DNA of 64,000 nucleotides from contig NZ_JAQKQJ010000012.1 in NCBI RefSeq assembly GCF_029109325.1, positions 1-64,000 of the forward strand, read 5' to 3'. How positions within the stretch are numbered: the first letter of the stretch is position 1; each line of letters starts with the position of its first letter. The notes under the pieces are model-generated. The model saw only the letters and a list, made by a program, of their open reading frames with translations, was not told where the DNA came from and made no database searches. Shown here one piece after another: positions 42,149 to 51,804 of this stretch. The position numbers were made by a program, and so were the translations under genes. This stretch comes from Nodosilinea sp. PGN35 (GTDB lineage: Bacteria; Cyanobacteriota; Cyanobacteriia; Phormidesmidales; Phormidesmidaceae).

Positions 42149-43939
42149 TTGATTCAGATCTCTCAACCTCAAGACGGCTCTGCGCGGCAGCCGCTTCCGC
42201 GAGTGCTAGGTCGTCTTGGTGCTCACCCCTGGCTCACGTTCGGGGCGCTGGTCAGCGCCCTGCTGCTGGTGGCGGCCTACGCAATCACGCCTCAGCTGTT
42301 TCGCTGGGCTATTGACCAGGGCATTGCCGAAAACAATTTGACAGTGGTGTTTCAAAGCGGGGTGGCGCTGGTGGTGGCGGCCCTGGCCCGGGGGCTGTTT
42401 AACTTTGGCCAGAGCTTTTGCGCTGAGGCGATGTCCCAGAGCGTAGTCTACGATCTGCGCAACCGGATTTTTAGCAAGATTCAAACCCTCAGCTTTAGCT
42501 ACCACGACCAGGCCCAGACCTCGCAGCTGCTCACCCGCGTCACCAGCGACATTGAGCAGATTCGCACGTTTTTGAGCACCAGTCTGGTGCAGGTGATCAG
42601 CGGCGTGGTGACGCTGGTGGCGATCGCCGCCATTCTCCTGGCTATGAACTGGCGGCTGGCGCTGATTAGCCTGACGGTGGTGCCCCTGGCGGGGTGGCTG
42701 ATGGCGCGGTTCTTTAACCAAAACAACCGGCTGTTTCGCCAGGTGCAGGAGCAGCTCAGCGACCTCAACGCGGTCTTGCAGGAGAACCTGTTGGGGGTAC
42801 GGGTGGTGAAGGCCTTTGTGCGGGAGCAGGCGGAGCGCGATCGCTACACTCAGCTCAATAGCGAGCTGGTGGCCGCCAACATGAAGACGATTCGGGCGAT
42901 TCGCAACACGTTCCCGTTTATCTTTCTGGTCAGCAATCTGGTGATTGTGGTGGTGGTGGGCTACGGCGGCGCGGCGGTGATCGACGATCAGTTTTCGGTG
43001 GGAGAACTGGTGGCTTTTAACGCCTACCTGCTGCTGATTTTGCAGCCGATTTTGCTGATCGGCTTTGCCGCCCCGGCGATCGCCCAGGCCTCTTCCTCCG
43101 CCGAGCGGGTCTACGAAGTGCTCGATGCCGAGGTGGAGATTCGCGATCGCCCCCAGGCCGTCCCGTTCACCACCTGCGGCGGCCGCATCACCTTTGAGAA
43201 TGTGTCCTTTCGCTACCCTGGGGCCACGGCTCCGGCCCTGTGCGAGATCTCCTTTGAGACCAGACCCAACGAGCTGATCGCCATTTTGGGCATGACCGGC
43301 TCGGGCAAGAGCAGCGTCACCAACCTGATTCCCCGCTTTTACGACGTGACCGCTGGGGCCGTGCGCATCGACGGGCGCGATGTGCGCGACTTTACGCTGG
43401 AGAGTCTGCGATCGCACATCAGCACGGTGTTTCAAGAGACCACTCTGTTCTCGGGCACGATTTTCTCTAACATCACCTACGCCAGGGCCGAGGCCACCCT
43501 GAGCGAAGTGGTCGAAGCCGCCAAGGCCGCCCAGATTCACGAGTTTGTCATGGGCCTGCCCGAGGGTTACGACACCCTGGTGGGGGAGCGGGGGGTGGGG
43601 CTTTCGGGGGGGCAAAAGCAGCGGATTGCGATCGCCCGTACCCTGCTGACCGACTACAGCATTCTCATCCTCGACGACAGCACCTCCGCCGTCGATGCCC
43701 AGACCGCCGCCCAGATCCAGACGGCCCTCGACGACCTGATGCGCCGCCGCACCTGCACCGCCTTTGTGGTGGCCCAGCGGATCAGCACCGTGCGCAATGC
43801 CGATCGCATTCTGCTGATGGACAAGGGCCGCCTGGTGGCCCAGGGTACCCATGAACACCTGATGGCCACCAGTCCCCTCTACGGCGCAATTCTAGAATCC
43901 CAGGTGGGCACCGCGTCGGCTGTGCCCCCAAGCCCCTGA
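42149..43939 (+). CDS. ABC exporter, fused permease and ATPase (MsbA/LmrA type)
   Basis: A 596-residue half-transporter that works as a dimer in the inner membrane to export lipid or drug-like molecules. Six membrane segments lie in residues about 30-310. The ATPase follows: GMTGSGKSSVTNLI is Walker A, VFQETTLFSGTIFSN the Q-loop, VGERGVGLSGGQKQRIAIAR the signature, ILILDDSTSAVDAQT Walker B, with VVAQRISTVRNADRILLMD as the H-loop region (Gln replaces the usual His). The start is TTG at 42149 with GGAG 8 bases upstream. The Gln at the H-loop position recurs in several cyanobacterial exporters. The substrate is unknown. Confidence 0.92.
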   Translation: MIQISQPQDGSARQPLPRVLGRLGAHPWLTFGALVSALLLVAAYAITPQLFRWAIDQGIAENNLTVVFQSGVALVVAALARGLFNFGQSFCAEAMSQSVVYDLRNRIFSKIQTLSFSYHDQAQTSQLLTRVTSDIEQIRTFLSTSLVQVISGVVTLVAIAAILLAMNWRLALISLTVVPLAGWLMARFFNQNNRLFRQVQEQLSDLNAVLQENLLGVRVVKAFVREQAERDRYTQLNSELVAANMKTIRAIRNTFPFIFLVSNLVIVVVVGYGGAAVIDDQFSVGELVAFNAYLLLILQPILLIGFAAPAIAQASSSAERVYEVLDAEVEIRDRPQAVPFTTCGGRITFENVSFRYPGATAPALCEISFETRPNELIAILGMTGSGKSSVTNLIPRFYDVTAGAVRIDGRDVRDFTLESLRSHISTVFQETTLFSGTIFSNITYARAEATLSEVVEAAKAAQIHEFVMGLPEGYDTLVGERGVGLSGGQKQRIAIARTLLTDYSILILDDSTSAVDAQTAAQIQTALDDLMRRRTCTAFVVAQRISTVRNADRILLMDKGRLVAQGTHEHLMATSPLYGAILESQVGTASAVPPSP

Positions 43940-43994
43940 GCCGTTAGCCGCTGGGGCGAGAACCCGCTGGAGATTTTTAGCGTTGGCGATCGCT

Positions 43995-45335
43995 CTAGGG
44001 TGACTGCTTTGCCAGGCTCAGATCGGCGGTGAGCCAGTCGATAAACTGCCGCGCCGTGCGGCCCGACCGCCCGTTGTGGCGGGTGGCCCACTGGAGGGCG
44101 CGGGCGGTGAGGTCGTCCTCTGGCAGGGCAATGTTGGCCTGCTGGGCCAGGTGGTGGACAATGGCCAGGTAGGTGGGCTGGTCGGCGGGCTCAAAGGTGA
44201 GGGTGAGGCCAAAGCGATCGCTAAACGAGAGCTTTTCCTGCACCGTGTCCCACGACTGCACCTCGTCCTGGTCGCTGGGGCGGGGGCGATCGCTAAAGTA
44301 TTCGCGCACCAGGTGGCGGCGGTTGGAGGTGGCGTAGACCACCAGGTTGGCGGGGCGGGCGGTGGTGCTGCCCTCAAGCACGACTTTGAGGGCTTTAAAG
44401 GTGTCATCGTCCTCCTCAAAGGAGAGGTCGTCTACAAAAATAATAAATTTTTGCGGACGCGATCGCCCATGGGGGCCAGCCTCCGGCCAGCGCAACGTTT
44501 CCACAATCTGGGGTAGGGCCTGTAGCTCGGCCTTGGCCACCTCCACCAGCCGCAGCCCCGCGTCGGCGTACTCATTCACCAGGGCCTTGACCAGCGACGA
44601 CTTGCCCGTGCCGCGACTGCCGTAGAGCAGCACATTGAGCGCCGGGTAGCCCTTCAGCAGGGCCAGGGTATTTTGCACCAGCTGCTGCCGGGGGTAGTCG
44701 TAGGCGGTGAGCTGATCGAGGCGAATGGGGTCGGGGTCGGCAATGGCGCAGAGCTGACCCCGGTGCCAGGTAAAGGCGCGGTACTGGGCCAGCAGCCCTG
44801 AACCGTGGCGGCGGTAGTGGTGGGCTAGCGATGCCGCCGCCTCGGCCCAGGGGGCGGCCTGGGGCAGCACCAGCGGCGGGGCGGCGGTCGCATCAGTGGC
44901 CCAGGCCACCGGAGCCTCAGGGATTTGGGCGATCGCCTGTACCCACCCCGCCACCGTTGCGCCGCTGAGCTGGTAGAGCGCTTGCAGAGTGCTCAAATCG
45001 CGGCGAGCTGCCGCCACCAGGGCAGCGGGCAGCTGGGCAAACTCCGTGCGCTGGGCCTGAAGGGTAAAGGGGTTTTCGGCGTAGGCGATCTGTCGGAGCA
45101 GGTAGTCGCTCCAGCCGGCTTCGCTGGTGGCCAATGCCTGAAACCAGGTGCCGTAGGCGCGCAGACTGAGGGCCCCGTCGCCCACCTCTAGAGCGTTTAG
45201 CAGCGCTAAAAAGGCCGCGCCCACGGGTGGGGTGAACACCGAGCTGTAGAGCAGCAGTCCGTCAATGGACTGGCGGTAGTGCCGCACCTCGCTCTGGACG
45301 ATGGCTAACTCACTGGTGTCGGGGCGATCGCGCAT
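43995..45335 (-). CDS. DUF815-family AAA ATPase
   Basis: A 446-residue protein. The N-terminal half is an all-helical unknown region; the C-terminal half (about 225-440) is a P-loop ATPase of the DUF815 family. LLYGSRGTGKSSLVKAL is Walker A, KFIIFVDDLSFEEDDD Walker B, VYATSNRRHLVREYF the sensor-1 asparagine, and SGRTARQFIDWL near the end may be sensor 2. DUF815 proteins are common in bacteria without a firm function. It is convergent with the ABC exporter gene, 55 bases apart. Confidence 0.87.
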   Translation of the reverse strand: MRDRPDTSELAIVQSEVRHYRQSIDGLLLYSSVFTPPVGAAFLALLNALEVGDGALSLRAYGTWFQALATSEAGWSDYLLRQIAYAENPFTLQAQRTEFAQLPAALVAAARRDLSTLQALYQLSGATVAGWVQAIAQIPEAPVAWATDATAAPPLVLPQAAPWAEAAASLAHHYRRHGSGLLAQYRAFTWHRGQLCAIADPDPIRLDQLTAYDYPRQQLVQNTLALLKGYPALNVLLYGSRGTGKSSLVKALVNEYADAGLRLVEVAKAELQALPQIVETLRWPEAGPHGRSRPQKFIIFVDDLSFEEDDDTFKALKVVLEGSTTARPANLVVYATSNRRHLVREYFSDRPRPSDQDEVQSWDTVQEKLSFSDRFGLTLTFEPADQPTYLAIVHHLAQQANIALPEDDLTARALQWATRHNGRSGRTARQFIDWLTADLSLAKQSP

Positions 45336-45410
45336 TCTGACCGTGCTCTACGTCAATGAATTTCCTGAACCAGGTTCCTGGCGAGAGAGTTAGAGGCCCC
45401 TGCTTCCTAG

Positions 45411-45456
45411 CTGAAACGCTTGAATGTTTCAACGTTGAAACGTTCAAGCGTTTCAG
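45411..45456. repeat. 46-bp near-perfect palindrome
   Basis: CTGAAACGCTTGAATGTTTC then AACGTTGAAACGTTCAAGCG then TTTCAG. The two 23-base halves are inverse complements except at one position (A opposite G in the mirrored half). There is no loop, so it could extrude a cruciform or bind a dimeric protein. It lies in the gap between the DUF815 start (45335) and the DUF1825 stop (45510). Confidence 0.9.
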
Positions 45457-45509
45457 GAGAAATGTCTCAGCCAAACAGTCTACAGCTACAGAACCGACGC
45501 CATCTAGCT

Positions 45510-45827
45510 CTAGGTCTCGATCTCGGCCTTCATGCGCTCCAGGGTCTGCTGCATCTGCTGAAACATCATATCGGGGGTCATGCCAAACTGACCCAGCTGG
45601 GTCTTGAGCTGTTCGACGGTCATCTGGGCCTGAAAGTCTTCGGAGAGCTCAAAGCGCTTCATAAAGATGTGGTAGCGCTCCATCATGGTTTCCATCTGGG
45701 CAATGTACATCTTCTTGCCCTCGCGGTCGAACTTGCCGTAGCCGCTCCCCAGCTGCACCAGCGACTGGTAGTCCTGGAACAGCTGCATGGCCTCTTGCTG
45801 GACAATTTCCGAATCAAAAAATCCCAT
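45510..45827 (-). CDS. DUF1825 family protein
   Basis: A 105-residue all-helical protein of a family specific to cyanobacteria and plastids. MGFFDSEIVQQEAMQLFQDY begins it, then YGKFDREGKKMYIAQMETMM and the C-terminal MTPDMMFQQMQQTLERMK, all strong family features. The length is normal. It has no membrane segment and no known role. An AT-rich block, TATATATATA (around 45908), upstream is a probable -10 region of its promoter. Confidence 0.9.
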   Translation of the reverse strand: MGFFDSEIVQQEAMQLFQDYQSLVQLGSGYGKFDREGKKMYIAQMETMMERYHIFMKRFELSEDFQAQMTVEQLKTQLGQFGMTPDMMFQQMQQTLERMKAEIET

Positions 45828-46062
45828 GGTTTTACACTCAGCCCTAACGTGAGCAACAGCAGCGATACCCCGGTGGGCAACCGGATGTCATCTGTCTCTA
45901 CAATCTGTATATATATAGAGCCTAAGGTCAGGGCTAACCCCCGGCCAAGGGTAGATAACCCTACTTAAATTCAAAGACTTGCCGCTGGGCGCTAGAATCG
46001 TATAGCTGATTGGCACCACAGACTTTACGCCGCCAGCGCGCTGTACGTTCGAGAGAAACTCC

Positions 46063-46407
46063 ATGTCACAAGGTCAAGGATTTGGGTTTGGGTTAGGCAA
46101 AATGAAGGAACTCACCGAAGCCTTCAAAAAAGCCCAGCAGATTCAAGAGGGGGCCAAGCAGCTGCAAGAAGAGCTGGAGCAGATGGAGATCGAAGGTGAA
46201 TCGGGCGGTGGCCTGGTCAAGGTCACCATGAGCGGTAACCAGGAACCCAAGAACGTGACCATTGCCCCCGAAGCCCTCAACGAAGGGGCCGAAGTGCTCT
46301 CTGACCTGGTGGCTACGGCGATGAAAGACGCCTACGAAAAATCGACGGCCACCATGCGCGATCGCATGGAGCTGCTCACTGGCGGCCTCAACCTGCCCGG
46401 TCTGTAG
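46063..46407 (+). CDS. YbaB/EbfC nucleoid-associated protein
   Basis: A 114-residue DNA-binding dimer that coats DNA and affects gene expression. [20 protein letters not shown] is the N-terminal helix, [19 protein letters not shown] the beta tweezers and [20 protein letters not shown] the last helix. The start is the ATG at 46063. It begins a compact set of three same-strand genes with gaps of 18 and 40 bases (LMW-PTP then DUF1400). Confidence 0.93.
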   Translation: MSQGQGFGFGLGKMKELTEAFKKAQQIQEGAKQLQEELEQMEIEGESGGGLVKVTMSGNQEPKNVTIAPEALNEGAEVLSDLVATAMKDAYEKSTATMRDRMELLTGGLNLPGL

Positions 46408-46425
46408 GGCTCGACGGCCAGCGCT

Positions 46426-46914
46426 ATGACCACCCGCCTTTTGTTTGTGTGCCTGGGCAATATCTGCAGGTCGCCCTCGGCAGAAAACATCATGAACCAC
46501 CTGATCGAGCAGCGGCAGCTGGGCGATCAGGTGGTGTGCGACTCGGCGGGCACCGCCAGCTACCATGTGGGCAGCGCCCCCGATCGCCGCATGACCCAGG
46601 CCGCCAGAGCCTACGGTATTGACCTGGTGGGCCGGGCTCGCCAGTTCGACCGCTTTGACTTCGACCGCTTCGACTACATTTTGGCCATGGATCGCCAAAA
46701 CTACCGCGACATTGTGGCCCTTGACCCTGCCGGTCAGCATCGCGACAAAGTGCGGCTGATGTGCGATTTTTGCCGCACCCACCCCGACAGAGATGTTCCT
46801 GATCCCTACTACGGTGGCCCTGAGGGGTTTACCTACGTCATCGATCTTCTGCTAGATGCCTGCGAAGGGCTGCTCGACCACATTACAGACCATCCCGTAG
46901 CTGTGCTTCCCTAG
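46426..46914 (+). CDS. Low-molecular-weight protein tyrosine phosphatase
   Basis: A 162-residue cytoplasmic phosphatase. The active-site loop CLGNICRSPSAE (CX5RS) is at residues 9-16, and the general acid is in VPDPYYGG near residue 125. LAMDRQNYRDI and FVYDLLLDACEGLL-like C-terminal sequence match the family. Relatives act on bacterial tyrosine kinases or arsenate. It lies 18 bases after ybaB and 40 bases before the DUF1400 gene, so all three are probably cotranscribed. Confidence 0.94.
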   Translation: MTTRLLFVCLGNICRSPSAENIMNHLIEQRQLGDQVVCDSAGTASYHVGSAPDRRMTQAARAYGIDLVGRARQFDRFDFDRFDYILAMDRQNYRDIVALDPAGQHRDKVRLMCDFCRTHPDRDVPDPYYGGPEGFTYVIDLLLDACEGLLDHITDHPVAVLP

Positions 46915-46954
46915 CGGCTTTTCTGCCTACCGTGACCTGCAACGGCCCCGTCTC

Positions 46955-48712
46955 ATGCTTTCTTTTGTGACAACTGTGCGCCCCTGGCGGCGGATTGGTC
47001 TGGCCTGGGCGCTGGGGCTGCTGGGATCGCTGGCCACGGCGCTCCCCGGCCACACCGCCGAAAATTTGATCGTCACCTTTGGGATTTTGCAGCGCTCCAT
47101 CCCCATTGCCGATCTGGAGCAGTTTGCAACTACGGGCGAACTTACCCCCCAGCTGCAAATCTATCGGCGACAGCTGCAAATCTCTGATGAGCAACTCGCC
47201 CAAATTCAGGAGGTGTTGAGCACTCCGGTGTCCCTGAGCCCGGTGGCAGTGGCCCAGTTTCTCTACACCGAGCAGGGCATTCTGCTGCTGGAGCAGATTG
47301 GTCGGGTGGTGCAAACCCCGGTGCGCCAGGCCAATGTACAGGCCCTGCGGGGGGCGCTGATTTTAGCCGCTGCCGACCCCGATCGCGGCTTTACCCTGGT
47401 CAACGTGCTCAGAACCTACCCCACTGAGGCGATGCGTATTGACCTGGCCGAGGGGCTGGCGATCGCCCAGGAGATCAACCAGGCGATTTTGCAGTCGGAG
47501 GCGGCCTTTGCCCAGGTGCAGGCGATCGCCGCCGCCGAGGCCGCCGCCAACCCCATAGATGCCGACGCGGTGCTGCAGCTGGTGCAGAGCGAGCGCCAGT
47601 ACGGCGTCGATCGCATTCAGGTGGTGGTGCCCGGTCTGCCTACCCCCATTCAGCTTTATTTACCCGAGGTACTGCCGGGGCAGCGGCGGCGACCGCCCTC
47701 GGGATTTCCCCTGGTGGTGGTCTCCCACGGGCTGGGGGGCACCCTCAACAGCTACAGCTACCTGGGGGAGTATCTGGCCAGCGGGGGCATTGCGATGGCG
47801 GCGCTGGAGCATCCGGGCAGCAATAACCAGCAGCTCTATGCCCTGCTGGCGGGGCGCTCAGACGCGGTGGTGCAGGACGAAGAGTTTTTGCGCCGACCGC
47901 GGGATGTGTCGCTCACCCTCAACACCTTGAGCCGTCTCAACCAGAGCCCCTCCCCTTTGCAGAGCCAGCTGGATCTAGATCGAGTGGGGATCATTGGTCA
48001 GTCCTTTGGGGGCTACACGGCCCTGGCCCTGGCCGAGACTAGCTTTGATATGGCCGGACTGGCGGCGGCCTGTCCCCCCAGCACGCTGTCGTTCAATCCG
48101 TCGCTGCTGTTGCAGTGTCAGGCGACGCGGCTGAGCGATCCGGGCAGCAGTTTGGCCGATCCCCGCATCAAGTCGGTGTTTGTCATGAATCCCGTGGGCA
48201 GCGTGCTGTTTGGCCCCACGGGCTACGGCCAGATTGAGGTGCCGGTGATGGTGGTGGCGGGCACCGCCGACACGGTGGCTCCGGCCTTTCCCGAGCAGAT
48301 TGAGCCCTTTACCTGGCTGACTACCCGCGATCGCTACCTGCTGCTGATCAATCAGGGCACCCACTTTTCCACCATCGGCGATATTACCCAGGGCGACCAG
48401 CCGCTGACCATTCCGCCGGAAATTATCGGACTGAACCCCGAGCAGGTATGGTCGTACATGCAGGTGTTGGGGCTGGCCTACTTTAAGCTCACCCTGGAGG
48501 GCGATCGGCGGTTTCAGCCCGCCCTCACCCCCGCCTTTGCCGCCGCGCTGGGGGGAGAGCCCTACCTGCTCAGCCTGCTGGCAACCCTCACACCCGAGGG
48601 GATAGAGGGGTTGCCCGATGCGCCTGAGCTGTCCCCCGCCGATTCCCCAGAGTTGCAGCCAGCGTCGCCAGAAGCGCCCCTATCCCCTACCGTTCCGGCA
48701 GATCGACCCTAG
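46955..48712 (+). CDS. Exported alpha/beta hydrolase with DUF1400 N-terminal domain
   Basis: A 585-residue protein. A signal peptide or anchor is in the first 30 residues (GLAWALGLLGSLATALPGHTA). Residues about 35-190 are a DUF1400 domain (FGILQRSIPIADLEQFATTG). The hydrolase core starts near 220: VVSHGLGGTLNSYSYLGEYL gives the oxyanion region, IIGQSFGGYTALAL the nucleophile serine, VVAGTADTVAP the acid, and the histidine is in NQGTHFSTIG. About 35 residues at the end are Pro-rich. Such proteins are cyanobacterial esterases resembling PAF acetylhydrolase; the substrate is unknown. Confidence 0.87.
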   Translation: MLSFVTTVRPWRRIGLAWALGLLGSLATALPGHTAENLIVTFGILQRSIPIADLEQFATTGELTPQLQIYRRQLQISDEQLAQIQEVLSTPVSLSPVAVAQFLYTEQGILLLEQIGRVVQTPVRQANVQALRGALILAAADPDRGFTLVNVLRTYPTEAMRIDLAEGLAIAQEINQAILQSEAAFAQVQAIAAAEAAANPIDADAVLQLVQSERQYGVDRIQVVVPGLPTPIQLYLPEVLPGQRRRPPSGFPLVVVSHGLGGTLNSYSYLGEYLASGGIAMAALEHPGSNNQQLYALLAGRSDAVVQDEEFLRRPRDVSLTLNTLSRLNQSPSPLQSQLDLDRVGIIGQSFGGYTALALAETSFDMAGLAAACPPSTLSFNPSLLLQCQATRLSDPGSSLADPRIKSVFVMNPVGSVLFGPTGYGQIEVPVMVVAGTADTVAPAFPEQIEPFTWLTTRDRYLLLINQGTHFSTIGDITQGDQPLTIPPEIIGLNPEQVWSYMQVLGLAYFKLTLEGDRRFQPALTPAFAAALGGEPYLLSLLATLTPEGIEGLPDAPELSPADSPELQPASPEAPLSPTVPADRP

Positions 48713-48753
48713 GCAAAAACCGTCCCCTGTCCTGTTATGCTCTCAGAGGTGGT

Positions 48754-49221
48754 ATGAGTTCTGGTGCTGCAACGGCTGCAATTATTGGCTGGCGTGAGTG
48801 GGTTGCCCTGCCCACCCTGGGGGTTGCTGCCGTCAAGGCTAAAATCGATACCGGAGCGCGATCGTCAACCCTCCACGCCTTCTCGGTGGAGCGGTTTGAG
48901 CAGGCGGGCAGGGCGATGGTGCGCTTTCAGGCACACCCCATCCAGCGCAATGATGACTACACTGTCACCGCTGAAGCAGCCCTACTGGAGGAGCGCATGG
49001 TGCGCAACTCGGGGGGACAGGCGGAGATGCGGCCAGTGATTGAAACCCTGGTGCAGTTGGGCAGTGCGGTGTGGGCCATTGAGCTAACCCTGACCAATCG
49101 CGACGAAATGGGCTTTCGGATGCTGCTGGGGCGACAGGCAGTGCGCCGTCGCTATCTGGTGGATCCAGGGCGTTCTTTTCTGCATCCCCTCTCCGCCTCC
49201 GACCAGACTAGACCCGTGTGA
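48754..49221 (+). CDS. RimK-associated ATP-dependent zinc protease family (retropepsin-like)
   Basis: A 155-residue protein. GWREWVALPTLGVAAVKAKI leads to the aspartate motif DTGARSSTLHA near residue 30, and MRPVIETLVQLG, FRMLLGRQAVRR follow, as in the family Pfam calls putative ATP-dependent zinc protease. It has the fold of a retropepsin with one DTGA per chain, so it should work as a dimer. The start at 48754 has AGAGGTGG just before. It is 65 bases upstream of rimK; the two genes are neighbours in many bacteria. Confidence 0.88.
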   Translation: MSSGAATAAIIGWREWVALPTLGVAAVKAKIDTGARSSTLHAFSVERFEQAGRAMVRFQAHPIQRNDDYTVTAEAALLEERMVRNSGGQAEMRPVIETLVQLGSAVWAIELTLTNRDEMGFRMLLGRQAVRRRYLVDPGRSFLHPLSASDQTRPV

Positions 49222-49286
49222 GCCATGCTGTTCTCCTCAAGCACTGTCCCCCCCATCACCGTCCCAAGGATGACGTCTAAGGCGCT

Positions 49287-50192
49287 ATGAAAATTGCGAT
49301 TTTATCCAGGGATGCCACCCTCTATTCGACCCGGCGGCTGAAGCAGGCAGGGGAGGAACGCGGCCATGAAATGCCGGTGATCGATCACCTGCGCTGCTAC
49401 ATGAATATCACCTCCCACCAGCCCAAAGTGATGTACCAAAGCCAGCCGCTTATCGACATTGAGGCGGTGATTCCTCGAATTGGGGCCTCTAATACGTTCT
49501 ACGGTACGGCGGTGGTGCGCCAGTTTGAGATTATGGGAGTGTTTACGGCCAACACCTCCATGGCGATCTCCCGATCGCGGGACAAGCTCAGGTCGCTCCA
49601 GATCATGGCTCGCCGGGGCATTGGCCTGCCGGTGACCGGCTTTGCCCACTCCACCAAAGACATCGACGGCCTGGTGGATATTGTCGGCGGCGCGCCTTTG
49701 GTAATCAAGCTGCTAGAGGGCACCCAGGGCATCGGCGTGGTGCTGGCTGAAACCCAGCAGGCGGCCAAGTCGGTAATTGAGGCCTTTCGCGGCCTCGACG
49801 CCAACATCCTGGTGCAGGAATTTATTAAAGAAGCGGGCGGCATGGATATCCGCTGCTTTGTAATTGGCGACAAGGTGGTTGCCGCCATGAAGCGTCAGGG
49901 GGCTCCTGGCGAGTTTCGCTCCAACCTGCACCGGGGCGGGTCGGCGGCTAAGGTGCGCCTTACCCCGGAAGAGCGCAGCACCGCCATTCGGGCCGCCAAG
50001 GCCATGGGCCTGCGGGTGGCCGGGGTGGACCTACTGCGCTCCAACCACGGCCCGGTGGTGATGGAGGTGAACTCGTCGCCGGGCCTCGAAGGCATTGAAA
50101 AAGCTACTGATGTGGACGTGGCGGGCAAGATCATTGACTTTGTAGTCAAGCACGCGGCCCCCCACAAAGACCGCGATCGCATCAAATATTAG
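49287..50192 (+). CDS. RimK, ribosomal protein S6 glutamate ligase family
   Basis: A 301-residue ATP-grasp enzyme that adds glutamates to the C-terminus of ribosomal protein S6 in enterobacteria; cyanobacterial members may act on other substrates. The lid and nucleotide site are [16 protein letters not shown] and [20 protein letters not shown], and the metal ligands are in [18 protein letters not shown] near the end. The N-terminal domain (about 1-90) is intact. It is preceded by the zinc-protease family gene, its usual partner. The length is normal. Confidence 0.93.
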   Translation: MKIAILSRDATLYSTRRLKQAGEERGHEMPVIDHLRCYMNITSHQPKVMYQSQPLIDIEAVIPRIGASNTFYGTAVVRQFEIMGVFTANTSMAISRSRDKLRSLQIMARRGIGLPVTGFAHSTKDIDGLVDIVGGAPLVIKLLEGTQGIGVVLAETQQAAKSVIEAFRGLDANILVQEFIKEAGGMDIRCFVIGDKVVAAMKRQGAPGEFRSNLHRGGSAAKVRLTPEERSTAIRAAKAMGLRVAGVDLLRSNHGPVVMEVNSSPGLEGIEKATDVDVAGKIIDFVVKHAAPHKDRDRIKY

Positions 50193-50389
50193 GGGCTATT
50201 AGAGGTGTGTAAGGGGGCAAGGTTTAGAGGCAATGGGCAGCCCAAAATCTACAATCCAAAACCTCTCCCTCAACCGTCACAGTCAAAGGGGCTAAAGTGT
50301 CACAGCTTCGCCATGGGCCCGCCACCCCCCTGCAATACCATAACTCTATTGTTGTAAACATCATGCGAGACACCAACGAGGTAACAGCA

Positions 50390-51733
50390 ATGGAGAAGGA
50401 TGGTTCTGGACAGTCGGGGTACAAAGGGGAGGCCGCTGGTGACGGACGTGGTTCCGGGCGCAGCCTGCGACCCACCGCTAAGTCGCTGGCCCTGGTGATG
50501 CTGGGGGCCGGGCTCGCCACCGTCGGCGGGCAGGCCCTCAGCGCCCTGGTGCAGCCCTCGACCAGCAGCCAGCCGACCGCAACCGACGTGTTTTGGGACG
50601 GCGGGTTTTGGAACAACGGCAGTGAAGATTCAGACTCTCCCGCCAGTGCTCCTCAGGCCCAAGCCCCTCAGCCCCAGGGCGGCGGCGGTCAAAACGGTCT
50701 GGCCATCGCCCCCTCGATCTCTAACCCCAACGTGATTGCCGACATCGTGCGCCAGGTGGAGCCGTCGGTGGTGCGCATCAACGCCACCCGCACGGTGCAG
50801 ACCAACCTGCCGCCCATGTTCCAGGATCCGTTCTTTCGACAGTTCTTTGGCAACATGCAGATGCCCCAGGGGCAGCAGGTGCAGCGGGGGGTGGGGTCAG
50901 GCTTTATCACCTCCGCCGACGGGCAAATTATCACCAATGCCCACGTGGTGGCCGGGGCTGACCAGGTGCAGGTGACCCTGACCGACGGGCGCAGCTTTAC
51001 TGGCCGGGTGATGGGGGCCGACTCGGTGACCGACGTGGCGGTGATCAAAATTGACGCCAACAATCTGCCCACCGTGTCCATCAGCGACTCTGACCGGCTT
51101 CAGTCTGGGGAATGGGCGATCGCCATCGGCAACCCCCTGGGGCTCGACAGCACCGTAACCGCCGGCATTATCAGCGCCACCGGTCGCTCCAGCCGCGAGG
51201 TGGGCGTGCCCGACAAGCGAGTTGAGTTCATCCAGACCGATGCTGCCATCAACCCCGGCAACTCCGGCGGGCCGCTGCTCAACCTCAACGGCGAGGTAAT
51301 TGGGGTCAACACCGCCATCATCCAGGGGGCCCAGGGCATTGGCTTTGCCATTCCCATCAACACGGTGCAGCGCATTAGCGCCCAGCTGATCGAAACTGGC
51401 CGGGTGGAGCACGCCTACCTGGGCATTCAGATGGCGAACCTGTCACCGGAGATCAAGGAAAACATCAACAACACCCCCAACCGCCCCTTCACGGTCAATG
51501 AAGACGAGGGTGTGCTGATCGTGCGGGTGATGCCCAACTCCCCGGCGGCCCAGGGCGGTCTGCGGGAGGGCGATGTGATTGTGGCGGTCGAGGGCCAGCC
51601 CGTGAAAGAGAGTGCCCTGGTGCAGCAGGCGGTGGAGCGCTCCAGGGTGGGGCAAAACCTGGCCCTCACCCTGCGGCGCGATGGCCGAGAGCAGACCATT
51701 ACGGTGCGTCCCGGCAACGTGCCGGCTCAGTAA
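50390..51733 (+). CDS. HtrA/DegP-like serine protease with one PDZ domain
   Basis: A 447-residue envelope protease. Residues about 30-50 ([18 protein letters not shown]) form an uncleaved anchor, then a Gln/Pro-rich linker. The trypsin-type domain has the triad in [13 protein letters not shown] (His), [11 protein letters not shown] (Asp) and [16 protein letters not shown] (Ser). One PDZ domain follows ([13 protein letters not shown] to the C-terminus). The start at 50390 is chosen because GAGGT lies 7 bases upstream; ATG at 50363 and GTG at 50297 lack such a site. It is like the cyanobacterial HhoA/HhoB/HtrA trio, needed for heat and light stress. Confidence 0.92.
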   Translation: MEKDGSGQSGYKGEAAGDGRGSGRSLRPTAKSLALVMLGAGLATVGGQALSALVQPSTSSQPTATDVFWDGGFWNNGSEDSDSPASAPQAQAPQPQGGGGQNGLAIAPSISNPNVIADIVRQVEPSVVRINATRTVQTNLPPMFQDPFFRQFFGNMQMPQGQQVQRGVGSGFITSADGQIITNAHVVAGADQVQVTLTDGRSFTGRVMGADSVTDVAVIKIDANNLPTVSISDSDRLQSGEWAIAIGNPLGLDSTVTAGIISATGRSSREVGVPDKRVEFIQTDAAINPGNSGGPLLNLNGEVIGVNTAIIQGAQGIGFAIPINTVQRISAQLIETGRVEHAYLGIQMANLSPEIKENINNTPNRPFTVNEDEGVLIVRVMPNSPAAQGGLREGDVIVAVEGQPVKESALVQQAVERSRVGQNLALTLRRDGREQTITVRPGNVPAQ

Positions 51734-51777
51734 TGCATCTACCAGGTTTCCCTCTCTACGGCGAAACCGATGCATCG

Positions 51778-51804
51778 AGGCGCGGCCCAGGCCGCGCCTT
51801 TTTT
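51778..51804 (+). terminator. Strong terminator of the HtrA gene
   Basis: AGGCGCGGCC at 51778-51787 is perfectly inverted at 51790-51799, and six T follow at 51799-51804. The T-run also supplies part of the convergent cobB stop codon (TAA at 51805-51803 on the minus strand). Confidence 0.92.

Noticed and set aside
42206..43858. 550-codon open frame on the minus strand
   Set aside because: It is wholly antisense to the ABC exporter, is His/Gln/Gly-rich with no domain, and arises from codon bias in GC-rich DNA.
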